DNA of 64,000 bases. Origin: an uncultured Alphaproteobacteria bacterium. GTDB lineage: Bacteria > Pseudomonadota > Alphaproteobacteria > RF32 > CAG-239. The stretch lies in assembly GCA_944391715.1 (NCBI GenBank), contig CALXUP010000003.1, forward strand, positions 43,927 through 107,926. The letters run 5' to 3'. Under the pieces are notes generated by a model, which did not search any database, was not told the origin of the DNA, and worked only from the letters and a program-made list of their open reading frames with translations. Positions 28,042 through 37,445 of this stretch are shown in pieces (within the stretch, counting starts at the first letter, position 1; every line of letters starts with the position of its first letter). The position numbers and the translations under genes are program-made.

Positions 28042-29715
28042 ATGAAAAAAATCTTGTTGGGAGTAACAGCCATGCTCATTGCCGCCGGCCCTGCTCGTGC
28101 GCAAACCTCCCCGTTTTATCCGTCTTTTGCCGATCTGGTAGAAAAACTTTCTCCGTCGGTCGTAAACATCTCAACAACTCAAAAACCGGAAAATCTGGAA
28201 GGCGGAGATATTATCAGCTTAAAAAATCTGCCGGCCGGTGACGGGCAGATATCTCCGATCGGACAAGAACATTATGCGCTAGGCTCCGGTTTTTTGGTTG
28301 ATGAAAACGGATACATTCTGACCAACAGCCATGTCATCGATCGAGCATCAAGCATTAATGTCATTCTGGCCGACAACTCACAGCACCAGGCAACCGTTAT
28401 CGGTACCGATGACAAAACAGACCTGGCTCTGATAAAAATCGACACAGACAAAAAACTTGTTCCTGTCCGTTTGGGAGATTCGGACAAGATCCGCGTCGGG
28501 GATTGGATTCTTGCCATCGGCAATCCGTTCGGCCTTGGCGGCAGCGTAACGGCCGGTATTGTTTCGGCCAAATCGCGCGATATTGAATCCGGTCCTTATG
28601 ACAACTACATTCAAACGGATGCCTCCATAAATCAAGGCAATTCCGGCGGACCGATGTTCAACCTCAATGGTGACGTCATCGGTATCAATACCGCAATTTT
28701 TTCAACAACCGGCGGCAATATGGGCGTAAGTTTTGCCATTCCGGTCAATAATGCAAAATTTGTAATCAAAGAACTGAAAAATTCCGGAAAAGTCAATCGC
28801 GGCTGGATCGGTGTCAGAGTTCAACCGCAAATGACGGAAGCAGAACCGACAACAAATGTCCCGGCCGGAATTTTAGTCTCCTCTGTATCAGAAAACTCTC
28901 CGGCGGCACAAACAGGTGTTCAGGCAGGAGATATCATTACGTCACTCAACGGCGGTAAGGTAGAAAGCGCCCAGGTTTTCTCACGTCTTGTTTCCGAAAG
29001 TCCGGTTAACAGCAGCATAATTTTGGACATTTGGCGCAACGGACAAACCCAAACATTAAATATAAGTGTCAAAGAAATGCCGCTGGGCACAAATGAAACA
29101 CCGGTTGCTCAAACAACAGAAGAAACAGCTCCGGCAACCCCTGTTGAAAATCCGGAACAAACGGAAACTTCTGCCGAAAAAGGACAATCGCTGGAAGACA
29201 TTCTGAACGAAGCAGTAACCCCTCAGATAAACAACCCTGCAGATACAGCTCCGGCAACCCCTGATGCAGAAAAAGATGCTAAAACACCGGAAAACCCGAC
29301 AACAACGGATTCTTCGGCAGAAGAAAAACCCGTTGTGCAAAATACGGCAGAAGAGCTCAAAGTTGAAGAAATTGCTCCGGACATAGCCGCAGCCAACATC
29401 ACGGAAAAATCTTCATACACAATCCCCGGCAGCGGAATGATTGTTAGAAACATCACTATCCAGGATCTTAATGAAATGGACATTGAAGCCGATACAATGG
29501 GTGTGATTGTTGTCTCAACCCTCCCCAACAGCGAGGCTGCGGTAAAAGGAATTCGTCCGGGACTGATTATCACCAAAATCAACAACCGGAATATTTACAA
29601 TACCGACAGTACCAAGAGCGCCGTATATGACAAAGCACCCAACGACCTGTATACTTTCACGCTTCTGGACGGCAAAAACATCAATACCGTAACCATAAAG
29701 ATGAAAGTACAATAA
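28042..29715 (+). CDS. degP: Do-family periplasmic serine protease (DegP/DegQ-like)
   Basis: 557 residues with a signal peptide ending GPARA near residue 20. The catalytic triad is visible: His in TNSHVID (near 97), Asp in TDLALIK (near 128) and Ser in GNSGGP (near 202). PDZ1 spans about 255-345. PDZ2 spans about 457-557 but is joined by an unusually long linker (about 350-455) rich in Thr, Pro, Glu and Ala. The enzyme degrades or holds misfolded envelope proteins. It lies 18 bases after hflC. The assignment to DegP versus DegQ cannot be decided. Confidence 0.92.
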   Translation: MKKILLGVTAMLIAAGPARAQTSPFYPSFADLVEKLSPSVVNISTTQKPENLEGGDIISLKNLPAGDGQISPIGQEHYALGSGFLVDENGYILTNSHVIDRASSINVILADNSQHQATVIGTDDKTDLALIKIDTDKKLVPVRLGDSDKIRVGDWILAIGNPFGLGGSVTAGIVSAKSRDIESGPYDNYIQTDASINQGNSGGPMFNLNGDVIGINTAIFSTTGGNMGVSFAIPVNNAKFVIKELKNSGKVNRGWIGVRVQPQMTEAEPTTNVPAGILVSSVSENSPAAQTGVQAGDIITSLNGGKVESAQVFSRLVSESPVNSSIILDIWRNGQTQTLNISVKEMPLGTNETPVAQTTEETAPATPVENPEQTETSAEKGQSLEDILNEAVTPQINNPADTAPATPDAEKDAKTPENPTTTDSSAEEKPVVQNTAEELKVEEIAPDIAAANITEKSSYTIPGSGMIVRNITIQDLNEMDIEADTMGVIVVSTLPNSEAAVKGIRPGLIITKINNRNIYNTDSTKSAVYDKAPNDLYTFTLLDGKNINTVTIKMKVQ

Positions 29716-30164
29716 TGCAGGTGGATTTTTATCATCTTCAGTCCCAGACATTGGAAGACGTCCTGCCCAAACTGTTGGAAAAGGCTTACGCGTCCGGACA
29801 AAAGACAGTCGTCAAAGTCGGAACGGCCGAACGCGTCGAGTTCTTAAACTCCCTCCTCTGGACTTATGATGATACATCCTTTTTGCCGCACGGAACCCGA
29901 AAAGACGGCAATGCAGAAATGCAGCCGATCTGGCTGACAGCAGATAAAGACATTCCCAACGGCGCCGCTTTTTTGTTTTTGGTTGACGGCGCCTGGGCTG
30001 AAACCCGCAATTTGGAAGGGATAGAAAGAATATTTAATATCTTCGACGGCAATTCGCCGGAGGCCGTGAATAAAGCCCGGCAGTTTTGGAAAGAGTTAAA
30101 AAACCAAAACCACACTCTTTCTTATTGGCAGCAGGAAAACGGCCGCTGGGTAAAAAAAGCCTAA
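29715..30164 (+). CDS. holC: DNA polymerase III chi subunit
   Basis: 149 residues starting MQVDFYHLQSQ. The family pattern is present: FYHL at the N-terminus, LLEKAYASGQKTVVKV, the DDTSFLPHGT segment and PIWLT. HolC bridges the clamp loader and single-stranded DNA-binding protein. Its ATG shares bases with the degP stop (TAATG), so it is translationally coupled to a protease gene, an odd pairing. A strong terminator follows. Confidence 0.85.
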   Translation: MQVDFYHLQSQTLEDVLPKLLEKAYASGQKTVVKVGTAERVEFLNSLLWTYDDTSFLPHGTRKDGNAEMQPIWLTADKDIPNGAAFLFLVDGAWAETRNLEGIERIFNIFDGNSPEAVNKARQFWKELKNQNHTLSYWQQENGRWVKKA

Positions 30165-30192
30165 AAAAATCCCGCATCTGCGGGATTTTTTT
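30163..30192. terminator. Bidirectional terminator between holC and galU
   Basis: Perfect 14-bp stem AAAAAAATCCCGCA / TGCGGGATTTTTTT with a 2-base gap; the last base falls in the galU stop codon. It serves both converging genes. Confidence 0.85.
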
Positions 30193-31079
30193 CAAACCAG
30201 AATATTATCCAACACTTCCCGACAATAAGCTCGCAGCTCTGGATTTTTCATCAGGCTCAGCTTCAAATTAGACTTCGCCAGTTCCTCATTGCAGCCGCAG
30301 TCAAATCGCAGTGCATCGCACAAAACGCCGGTCAGTTTCATCCCTCGAACGGCAGCCAGCCCCATGGCATCAGTCAAATTAATCTCTCCGTTGTTTCCTT
30401 TTCTGACCTCCGGTAAAATATCCATAATCTCGTTTGGCAAAATATAAGGCCCCATACTGGCATAGTTGGAAGGCACCTCTTCCAGACGCGGTTTTTCAAC
30501 CATTCCCTGGGCATGAACGATACGTCCGTCTCTGACTGCGCCGATAAGCGCCCCGTAACGCACCATCTGTTCCCGTGGAAATTCCATAATATTCTCGACC
30601 ATACCGCCAAATTCATCATAAGTTTCCAGCAACTGAGCCAAAACGCCTTTCCCATGCATACTGACATAAACATCGTCAGGCCACATAACGACAAAATCAC
30701 GTTTACCGACAATTTCTTTGGCCATCAAAACGGCATGTCCGTTTCCTTTGGGTTCCGCTTGCTCGGCAAAAGAAAACTTCATCCCGGCGGGAATAATTTC
30801 TTGAAGAGCCTTAAGCGCCTCCAGCTTGCCTTTTTGCTTCAAATGATTCTCCAACCACGGATACGGAGCAAAATGCGTTTCAAACAAATGTTTACAGGAT
30901 TGATCACTGTAAATAAAAACAATCTCTTTTATCCCTATTTCGGCACAAGCCTCGACTGCATACTGAATAATAGGTTTGCCGTTTAAGGTCAAAAAGCCTT
31001 TATGCAGAGCTTTCGTTGCCGGAAGGTTGCGCGTTGACAAACCGGCCACAGGCAGGATACAAACTTCGGGTTTGCGCAT
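30192..31079 (-). CDS. galU: UTP--glucose-1-phosphate uridylyltransferase
   Basis: 295 residues. The nucleotide-binding start PVAGLSTRNLPATKALHKG (family GLGTRFLPATKA) is at residue 11, the FAEQAEPKGNGHAV motif near 103 and the metal-binding VVMWPDD near 130. The enzyme makes UDP-glucose for envelope sugars and glycolipids. Small departures from the usual sequence (Gly to Ser after AGL, and KGFLTL for KEMLPL) are noted but leave the motif intact. GAGGAG lies before the ATG. Confidence 0.9.
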   Translation of the reverse strand: MRKPEVCILPVAGLSTRNLPATKALHKGFLTLNGKPIIQYAVEACAEIGIKEIVFIYSDQSCKHLFETHFAPYPWLENHLKQKGKLEALKALQEIIPAGMKFSFAEQAEPKGNGHAVLMAKEIVGKRDFVVMWPDDVYVSMHGKGVLAQLLETYDEFGGMVENIMEFPREQMVRYGALIGAVRDGRIVHAQGMVEKPRLEEVPSNYASMGPYILPNEIMDILPEVRKGNNGEINLTDAMGLAAVRGMKLTGVLCDALRFDCGCNEELAKSNLKLSLMKNPELRAYCREVLDNILV

Positions 31080-31160
31080 ATTTCACTCCTCATAATAATG
31101 TTAAATCAGATAAGAAAAATATAGCACAAAAAAACGTTTCTACAAGTCTTATTTATACGA

Positions 31161-34100
31161 TTATTTCCTATGGATAACGCCGCTGGCTTTAGTTATTGTC
31201 CCGCTTGTTTTTTTCAAAAATCCGCCTTCTTGTTTTTTCGGAGCGCTCTCTGCCGGTTTATCCTCCCGCAACACCACATTTTGCGGCTTTTTTCCGGTAG
31301 AAAAATCTAAAACCTTAACCTCTTCTTTTTCTTGTAAAGCCTCAGATTTTTCAATATCTTCAATATTGCGCACCACCGTACGCGTCAGCTTTTTGCCGTC
31401 CTCTTTGACTGAAATCTTACCGATATTTTCGGCAACCTTCCGCTTAATCTCCGCTTCGCGTTTGGCTTTGTTGAAGCGTTCTTCCTCTCCGCTGACCTGC
31501 TCCTCCGTATAATCAACATATTCTTTGGCATCCGCCGTAAGTTTTTGCAAATCAGCCGACATTTCGGCAACGGCACGCGTTCCACTCTGCAAATAAGCAT
31601 AAAGTTTATCCGCATCATCAGTAGACTTCATCTTCAGATACTCATGAGAAATCTGTTCGTTGGTTTCCACAATTTTAACCAGCAACTTTTCCACACTCTC
31701 TTTCAAAGCGACCGCCTTTTCATCCGCCGCCGGGCTGTATTCTGTCGTAATCCGCTTAAGCCGCTTTTCCAAATCGCCGTCCTTATCCCGAAAAGGCTTA
31801 ACCGCATTCTGCGCCTGAGTTTGTATCTCGGCGCCCCGATCATAATTCTGCCCGACCTGATACTTCAAATCCTCAATATGATTCTGCAAAATATCTGTTC
31901 GGAAGACATTGAGTTTTTCAATAACAACTTTGAGCTTTTCCTCCGCCTGCTTAATCACGTCGTCGTCATATTTGGGCGTGAGTGCCAGTGTTGAAACCTC
32001 CGCCATGGTTTTCTGAATATTCGATACATCGGCCTGCATATCCTGATACCGTTTTACGACTTCTGGTTTCTTGGCCTGTTCGGAAAAATTCTGATAATCC
32101 CGGTTGACTTTGTAAAAATTTTCTTCAAAAATTTTCAACGTATCCAGCTGCTTTTGCATCTTTGCTTTTAAAGCATCGCGGATTGCCTGCTCCTTGGCCC
32201 GGCGCTCTTCGGCAATTTTATTCTGCTCCGCATCATATTTATCGGTCAACGGCGTAAGATTAAGCTCCAGCGCCGGTTCACTGAGTGAACCCGTCCACCG
32301 GAACCCAAACACCGGAAGATTAGCCGGATTTGTAGCCTTAATATCAAATACGGAAGCCCCTTCCCAATCCGGCAGATTTCCGGACGTTCTCATCAATATT
32401 GCAAAATTCGTCCCGGAAAAACGAACGTCGCGGGCCTCAAAAGTTCCGTTTTTAAACGCAATCGTTCCGGAAACCTTTTCAAACGGTGTCACGCCGCTTT
32501 CCAAATTCTGTTTCGCCAGCGCAGCCAATCCCTCAGAAACCTTTCTTTGTTTCAAATCCTCTAAAATAGGAGCAATCTGCCATCCTCTGAATTGTGTATC
32601 GGTAATTTCAAAACTCGCCTCGCCGTTAAGTCCGGCCAACATTGCCGCCTCTGCTTCTGCCGGGGCGTTAAGTTCGGCCTTTATATTTGCAAATCCGTTC
32701 TCAAAACCGTATTTCTGCCCGACGGCGCCCAACTCCTGAACCGGCAGATTTTGTATGTCAAAATCCGCCATAAGCATCACCGGCGACGTAGCAGCTGCCA
32801 GTCGTAAGTTCCCGCTGATTGCCGCATTTTTGTAAGATGTCTGAACATCGTCAAAAAACAAATTTCCCATATCAAAAGTCAACCGGCTTTTCAAATTGTC
32901 AAAAACGCTTTTGCGGATAATAAATTTGCCAATCTCCAGCTCCATATTCAAATCAAATCTGTTATAAAATTCATAATCGATTTTAGAAGTGTCCGGCTGC
33001 GGTCTGGATAAAAACGCCGACTTTTCATTTCCTGTTTTCAAAAAGTTAAGTTGCCCGCCGGAAGATTTTGCATTGTTTCCGTAAAAATAACGCTCAAACT
33101 CCAACTGGCCGACTTTCAAATTTCCGCTAATTCTCGGCCGCCCCTGCGAATTGTCATATGTCCAACTGCCTTCAAAAGTATCCTGCCCAATTCCGACCTT
33201 TCCCTGTTTAACTAGCAGCCGGCTTTTTCCGGCTTCAATCATTCCGTCCAGCGAAAACACCCCGAGCGAATAAACATTTGGCTTATAATTAACACCCCAG
33301 TCATTCAACATTTGCACAAAATCAGGATTTTTCAGATTCAAATGCCCGACCAAAAGCTTTTCGTTATTTTGCCGGTTCACATTTCCTTCAAACGCCCCTT
33401 CCGTTTTTCCGATAACAAAGGTGTTCTGAAGAGAAAAAGTCTCCAGATTTCCGTTGATTTTACCCCGGGAAGAAAGTGTTTTGACGATTTCAGGATTAAG
33501 CCCCGGCACCGTCACGTCCAATTTTCCCAACGGAGACGCCAGATTTTGCGTTTCAAAAACATAATCCATATCGCTCAGACTAATTTCCTGCCCGCCAAAA
33601 CCGCTTATTTTTCCGCTGATATCAAGTTTGGAATTAAGAATACCGCCGACATTAAGGGCGCTGACATCCAGAACGCCGTTGATAAAACTGCCGTTAAACT
33701 GAATATTTTCAACCGGAACGGAATTATAAATCATCAGCCCAGCCTTGCTCATAAACCGAACGTCATAACCGCTGTACACCGCCAGCTTATCCAAAAAATA
33801 TTTCAGCTTTTTATCCGCCGGCGCCGCTGACAATTCCGCCGGCAACGGAGCCAGGTAATTGTCAAAATTAATGCTGTCAGTTTCCAATATGGCAAAAATC
33901 TGCTTCCGACCGTCTTTGTCCGCACTGCCCAAACTGCCTTTAATAAGGCTGTTGTCAAAAGAAACCTCCATCGGCGAAATCTTAATCTGAGCACCATTTC
34001 CCATCACCTTTGCCTGAGCGGAAAATTTCTTATAAGTCGAGGCAGCTCTTATCTCCGGCTTATATCCGAGCCAGTTCAATGTCATATCCAAATTCTCGGT

Positions 34101-35393
34101 CGCCGCCGCCACATCAAAACTATACGTCAGCTGTTTGTTTTGATCAGGGAAAAGCCCGCCTTTACTCTGCAAAGACATTTCGCCGGGCAGCATCATATTC
34201 AAACGGTTGATTTCAATTTTTCCCGGAACAATATCAAAACTCACATCCAGGTTTTTAATACTTTGCTGTTTATATTGCCCTTTGACCGCTTTTATATCGG
34301 CAATCACGTCCCACGCCGGATTCAGCTCAAATTTCGTGCCGTTAAAATACTTTCCGCCGTATTCTTTCAGAAAAGCCTCGGTCAAATCCAGATCAATATC
34401 GGTCATATTAAAAGCCATTTCGATTTTCCGACGTTCCTGTTTGTCTTTCTGCGTCCAGTCCGTTATCTCCTGCAAACGGGGAATAATCACGTTTCCGGCT
34501 GCAGCAGACTGCCCGTATTTCATAACCAGGTCGCTAAACTCAAGTTTGTCCTTATCCAGCGTTACGGCCGTAGAAATCGACAACGGCAAATCATATTTCT
34601 TGTCCAGTTTAAAATCTTTGCTGTTCGCATTCACAAATTCCGCCAGTTTCTGAGTATCAAAAATAAAGCTTCCCTTTGCGCTTTCGTTTTTAAACAAAAC
34701 CGAACCGTCAAAACGATAAATCGTCCCCAACTGCGGATTATTAAACACAAAATTCAGCGTTGTATTAAAATCGTCCGACAAACGCCCCATTTCCACGGAA
34801 AAGCCTTCCGGCATATTGTTTTTGATATAGCTCCCGTCTATTTTATACGGGCCGAACAACGTCTGCGCAATAACCTCGGCGTTTAAGTCGGTAAATTTCC
34901 AGTCAATGTCACGCACTTTGTCAATATAATCAATTTCCGCCCGTTCCAGGGTAACGCTCTCCAATGTTACCGGCATATCCTCCAGTTCCTGTCTCTGTCG
35001 GGCGGTAAGTTCGGATTTCCAGTTCTGCGTTCCGTCCTCAAAAACCTCAATCCGCACAACCGGATTCGTTATTGACATCCGCGTTACCTTAAACTCGCCT
35101 TTGATAAACGGAACCAGGTCAAGACGGGCCACAATCTTGGCGGCACTGGCCAACGGCTCGCTAATCTGCTTGTCCTGGCTAAAAATCTTAACGTCTTGAA
35201 CCATAAAGTTCGGAGAAGGAAAAAGAGAAAGCGACAACGGACCGGCGATAACAACGTTTTTGCCGGTTTTCTGAGAAATTTCGGCAGCAATCCGGGTTTT
35301 ATGCTCATTCCAGTCGATTGAGGTAATATAAAAAAACCCGCCTGCAACTGCCAGCAGCACAATTCCGATGCTGATAAGCCCCCATTTTCTCAC
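31161..35393 (-). CDS. Giant AsmA-family envelope protein with coiled-coil C-terminus
   Basis: 1410 residues. The start is GTG at 35393 (MRKWGLIS), which has GAGGGGG 9 bases ahead; the frame is open 8 codons further. One N-terminal membrane helix (about 5-27) is followed by the AsmA beginning DWNEHKTRIAAEISQKTGK...GPLSLSLFPSP and long beta-rich repeats to about residue 1030, ending GFRWTGSLSEP. AsmA-type proteins are thought to move phospholipids between membranes. The last 350 residues are an unusual Lys/Glu/Gln coiled coil (ERRAKEQAIRDALKAKMQ onward) with a basic end. No operon partner is close. Confidence 0.85.
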   Translation of the reverse strand: MRKWGLISIGIVLLAVAGGFFYITSIDWNEHKTRIAAEISQKTGKNVVIAGPLSLSLFPSPNFMVQDVKIFSQDKQISEPLASAAKIVARLDLVPFIKGEFKVTRMSITNPVVRIEVFEDGTQNWKSELTARQRQELEDMPVTLESVTLERAEIDYIDKVRDIDWKFTDLNAEVIAQTLFGPYKIDGSYIKNNMPEGFSVEMGRLSDDFNTTLNFVFNNPQLGTIYRFDGSVLFKNESAKGSFIFDTQKLAEFVNANSKDFKLDKKYDLPLSISTAVTLDKDKLEFSDLVMKYGQSAAAGNVIIPRLQEITDWTQKDKQERRKIEMAFNMTDIDLDLTEAFLKEYGGKYFNGTKFELNPAWDVIADIKAVKGQYKQQSIKNLDVSFDIVPGKIEINRLNMMLPGEMSLQSKGGLFPDQNKQLTYSFDVAAATENLDMTLNWLGYKPEIRAASTYKKFSAQAKVMGNGAQIKISPMEVSFDNSLIKGSLGSADKDGRKQIFAILETDSINFDNYLAPLPAELSAAPADKKLKYFLDKLAVYSGYDVRFMSKAGLMIYNSVPVENIQFNGSFINGVLDVSALNVGGILNSKLDISGKISGFGGQEISLSDMDYVFETQNLASPLGKLDVTVPGLNPEIVKTLSSRGKINGNLETFSLQNTFVIGKTEGAFEGNVNRQNNEKLLVGHLNLKNPDFVQMLNDWGVNYKPNVYSLGVFSLDGMIEAGKSRLLVKQGKVGIGQDTFEGSWTYDNSQGRPRISGNLKVGQLEFERYFYGNNAKSSGGQLNFLKTGNEKSAFLSRPQPDTSKIDYEFYNRFDLNMELEIGKFIIRKSVFDNLKSRLTFDMGNLFFDDVQTSYKNAAISGNLRLAAATSPVMLMADFDIQNLPVQELGAVGQKYGFENGFANIKAELNAPAEAEAAMLAGLNGEASFEITDTQFRGWQIAPILEDLKQRKVSEGLAALAKQNLESGVTPFEKVSGTIAFKNGTFEARDVRFSGTNFAILMRTSGNLPDWEGASVFDIKATNPANLPVFGFRWTGSLSEPALELNLTPLTDKYDAEQNKIAEERRAKEQAIRDALKAKMQKQLDTLKIFEENFYKVNRDYQNFSEQAKKPEVVKRYQDMQADVSNIQKTMAEVSTLALTPKYDDDVIKQAEEKLKVVIEKLNVFRTDILQNHIEDLKYQVGQNYDRGAEIQTQAQNAVKPFRDKDGDLEKRLKRITTEYSPAADEKAVALKESVEKLLVKIVETNEQISHEYLKMKSTDDADKLYAYLQSGTRAVAEMSADLQKLTADAKEYVDYTEEQVSGEEERFNKAKREAEIKRKVAENIGKISVKEDGKKLTRTVVRNIEDIEKSEALQEKEEVKVLDFSTGKKPQNVVLREDKPAESAPKKQEGGFLKKTSGTITKASGVIHRK

Positions 35394-35491
35394 GTCAGAT
35401 ATCCCCCTCTCAGGCACAAAAGTTTTTCTGATAAGACAATTTTAATTATCTTATCCTAACATACAAGTATTAATAAAACTTTTAAGGCAAA

Positions 35492-35899
35492 ATGAAGATG
35501 AACAAAACAAAAGAGCTTTTCACGGCAGCGTCCATGGCACGGCAACAGGCCTACGCCCCCTATTCCGGTTTTGCCGTCGGAGCAGCTGTTCTCGGCAGCA
35601 ATCAAAAAATTTATGCCGGCGCCAATGTCGAAAACATTTCCTATCCCTGCGGCACCTGCGCGGAGCAAGCCGCAATCGCAGCCATGGTCGCCGACGGCTG
35701 CACCGGCATATCCGCCGTTTTGGTCATTGCCGACACCAAAGAGCCGATAACCCCCTGCGGCGCCTGCCTGCAGCGCATAAAAGAATTCTCCGGAACCCAG
35801 ACGACTATACATCTTGCCAACTTGGAAGGCATCGTCCGAAGCCTGCCTTTTGAAGAATTTCTGCCGCTGGCTTTCAATAACAAAGAGGTAAAAAAATGA
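35492..35899 (+). CDS. cdd: Cytidine deaminase
   Basis: 135 residues, the short tetrameric type. The zinc site is intact: YPCGTCAEQAA (Cys and catalytic Glu) near residue 52-58 and PCGACLQ near 88-92. Converts cytidine and deoxycytidine to uridine forms in the pyrimidine salvage pathway. The last 4 bases overlap the start of punA, so it is the first gene of the salvage operon cdd-punA-deoC-deoA. ATG at 35492 or 35498 are both possible starts. Confidence 0.92.
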   Translation: MKMNKTKELFTAASMARQQAYAPYSGFAVGAAVLGSNQKIYAGANVENISYPCGTCAEQAAIAAMVADGCTGISAVLVIADTKEPITPCGACLQRIKEFSGTQTTIHLANLEGIVRSLPFEEFLPLAFNNKEVKK

Positions 35900-36705
35900 T
35901 AGAAGACATTGCCCGTCAAATTCGTGAAAAAATTCCCGGCCGACACCCGCAAATCGCCATTATTCTCGGCAGCGGCCTGGGCAGCCTGGCCGATTCCGTC
36001 TCCGATGCAATAAACATTGCTTACAAAGACATCGACGGTTTTCCGCAAACAACCGTCAGCGGGCATCAGGGAAAACTGATTGTCGGCCGGTTGGAAGGCC
36101 TGGAAGTCATCTGCCTGCAGGGACGGTTTCATCTATATGAAGGGCACCGTCCCCAAGTTATCAATACCGTCATAAAAACGCTCCGGGAACTCGGCGTCCG
36201 CCGGCTGATTGTAACCAACGCCGCCGGCTCGCTGAATCCGGAATTTCGCCCCGGAACGATTATGCTGATTAACGACCACATCAACTTTAGCGGAACCAAC
36301 CCGCTTATCGGACCAAACGACGAGAAATACGGCCCGCGTTTTCCGGATATGAGCAATGCCTACACCGCCGCTCTGCGCAAAAAAATAAAAGCCGTTGCCT
36401 CAGCCATAAACATTCCGCTGGCCGAGGGCGTTTATATGATGGTTCCCGGGCCTAATTTTGAAACCGCCGCCGAAATCCGGGCTTTTCGGATTTTAGGAGC
36501 CGATGCCGTCGGAATGTCAACCGTACCGGAGGTCATCTGTGCCGTCCATTCCGGCATGCAGGTTTTGGGGCTTTCCGTCCTGACCAATATGGGAACAGGT
36601 CTGCGGCAGGGAGAACAAAGCCATGAAGAAACGCTGGCTCAGGGAGAAAAAGCTTCTGCTTCTCTGCAAAAACTTGTCCGGGCTTTTTTAAAACAGGAGA
36701 AATAA
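35896..36705 (+). CDS. punA: Purine-nucleoside phosphorylase (trimeric type)
   Basis: 269 residues of the PNP class I family. Phosphate and base-binding motifs: IILGSGLGSLAD near residue 23, SGHQGKLIVG near 55, TNAAGSLNPEF near 110, GPNFETAAEIRAF near 183 and GMSTVPE near 203. It cleaves purine nucleosides with phosphate to base and (deoxy)ribose-1-phosphate in the cytoplasm. It overlaps cdd by 4 bases and is followed by deoC after 1 base. Inosine/guanosine preference is expected for this type but not proven here. Confidence 0.9.
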   Translation: MIEDIARQIREKIPGRHPQIAIILGSGLGSLADSVSDAINIAYKDIDGFPQTTVSGHQGKLIVGRLEGLEVICLQGRFHLYEGHRPQVINTVIKTLRELGVRRLIVTNAAGSLNPEFRPGTIMLINDHINFSGTNPLIGPNDEKYGPRFPDMSNAYTAALRKKIKAVASAINIPLAEGVYMMVPGPNFETAAEIRAFRILGADAVGMSTVPEVICAVHSGMQVLGLSVLTNMGTGLRQGEQSHEETLAQGEKASASLQKLVRAFLKQEK

Positions 36706-36706
36706 A

Positions 36707-37444
36707 ATGGATGACGTAACCGCTGCCGAAACATTGATTCAATGCCTGGATCTGACCTCCCTCAACGACAATGACACGACGGAAAGCATCATTGAACTGT
36801 GCCGGCGAGCCCAGACGCCTTACGGCAATGTTGCCGCCGTTTGCGTCTATCCCAGATTCGTCAATCTTGCCAAAGAACATTTGCGTCATACCGACATAAA
36901 AGTCGCCACCGTCATCAACTTTCCCGAAGGCAGTCTGGATTTGGAAAAAACGCAAAGTTCCGTGACCACGGCCGTTATTAACGGTGCCGACGAAATCGAT
37001 TTGGTTTTTCCCTATAAAGAATTTCTCGCCGGACAAAAAACCGAATGCGGAATTTTCATAAAAAAGGTAAAAGAACATCTGGGCAAAAAAACTTTGCTGA
37101 AAGTAATTCTGGAAACCGGTGAACTTTCCCATACCTCAGTCATTGCCGAAGCCACCCGGCTGTGTATTCAAAACGGAGCGGATTTCATAAAAACATCGAC
37201 CGGAAAGACCAAAGTTTCCGCCACGCCGGAAGCCGCCAACATCATACTTGAAACCATCGCCTCCGGACGAAAAAACGCCGGTTTCAAAGCCAGCGGCGGC
37301 ATCAGAACCATTGACGATGCCAAAAAATACCTCGTCCTTGCCGTTGCGGTTATGGGCGGCAAATGGCTGACGCCCAAAAACTTCCGCATCGGAGCCAGTT
37401 CGCTTTTAGATAATCTTATTAAAGTCATTAACCGGGGATACTGA
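36707..37444 (+). CDS. deoC: Deoxyribose-phosphate aldolase
   Basis: 245 residues, TIM-barrel aldolase. The Schiff-base Lys lies in FIKTSTGK near residue 162; KVILETGEL near 131 and the C-terminal AGFKASGGIRT carry the other active-site residues. It splits deoxyribose-5-phosphate to glyceraldehyde-3-phosphate and acetaldehyde, using sugar phosphate released by punA and deoA. Spacing to deoA is one base. Confidence 0.95.
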   Translation: MDDVTAAETLIQCLDLTSLNDNDTTESIIELCRRAQTPYGNVAAVCVYPRFVNLAKEHLRHTDIKVATVINFPEGSLDLEKTQSSVTTAVINGADEIDLVFPYKEFLAGQKTECGIFIKKVKEHLGKKTLLKVILETGELSHTSVIAEATRLCIQNGADFIKTSTGKTKVSATPEAANIILETIASGRKNAGFKASGGIRTIDDAKKYLVLAVAVMGGKWLTPKNFRIGASSLLDNLIKVINRGY

Positions 37445-37445
37445 T

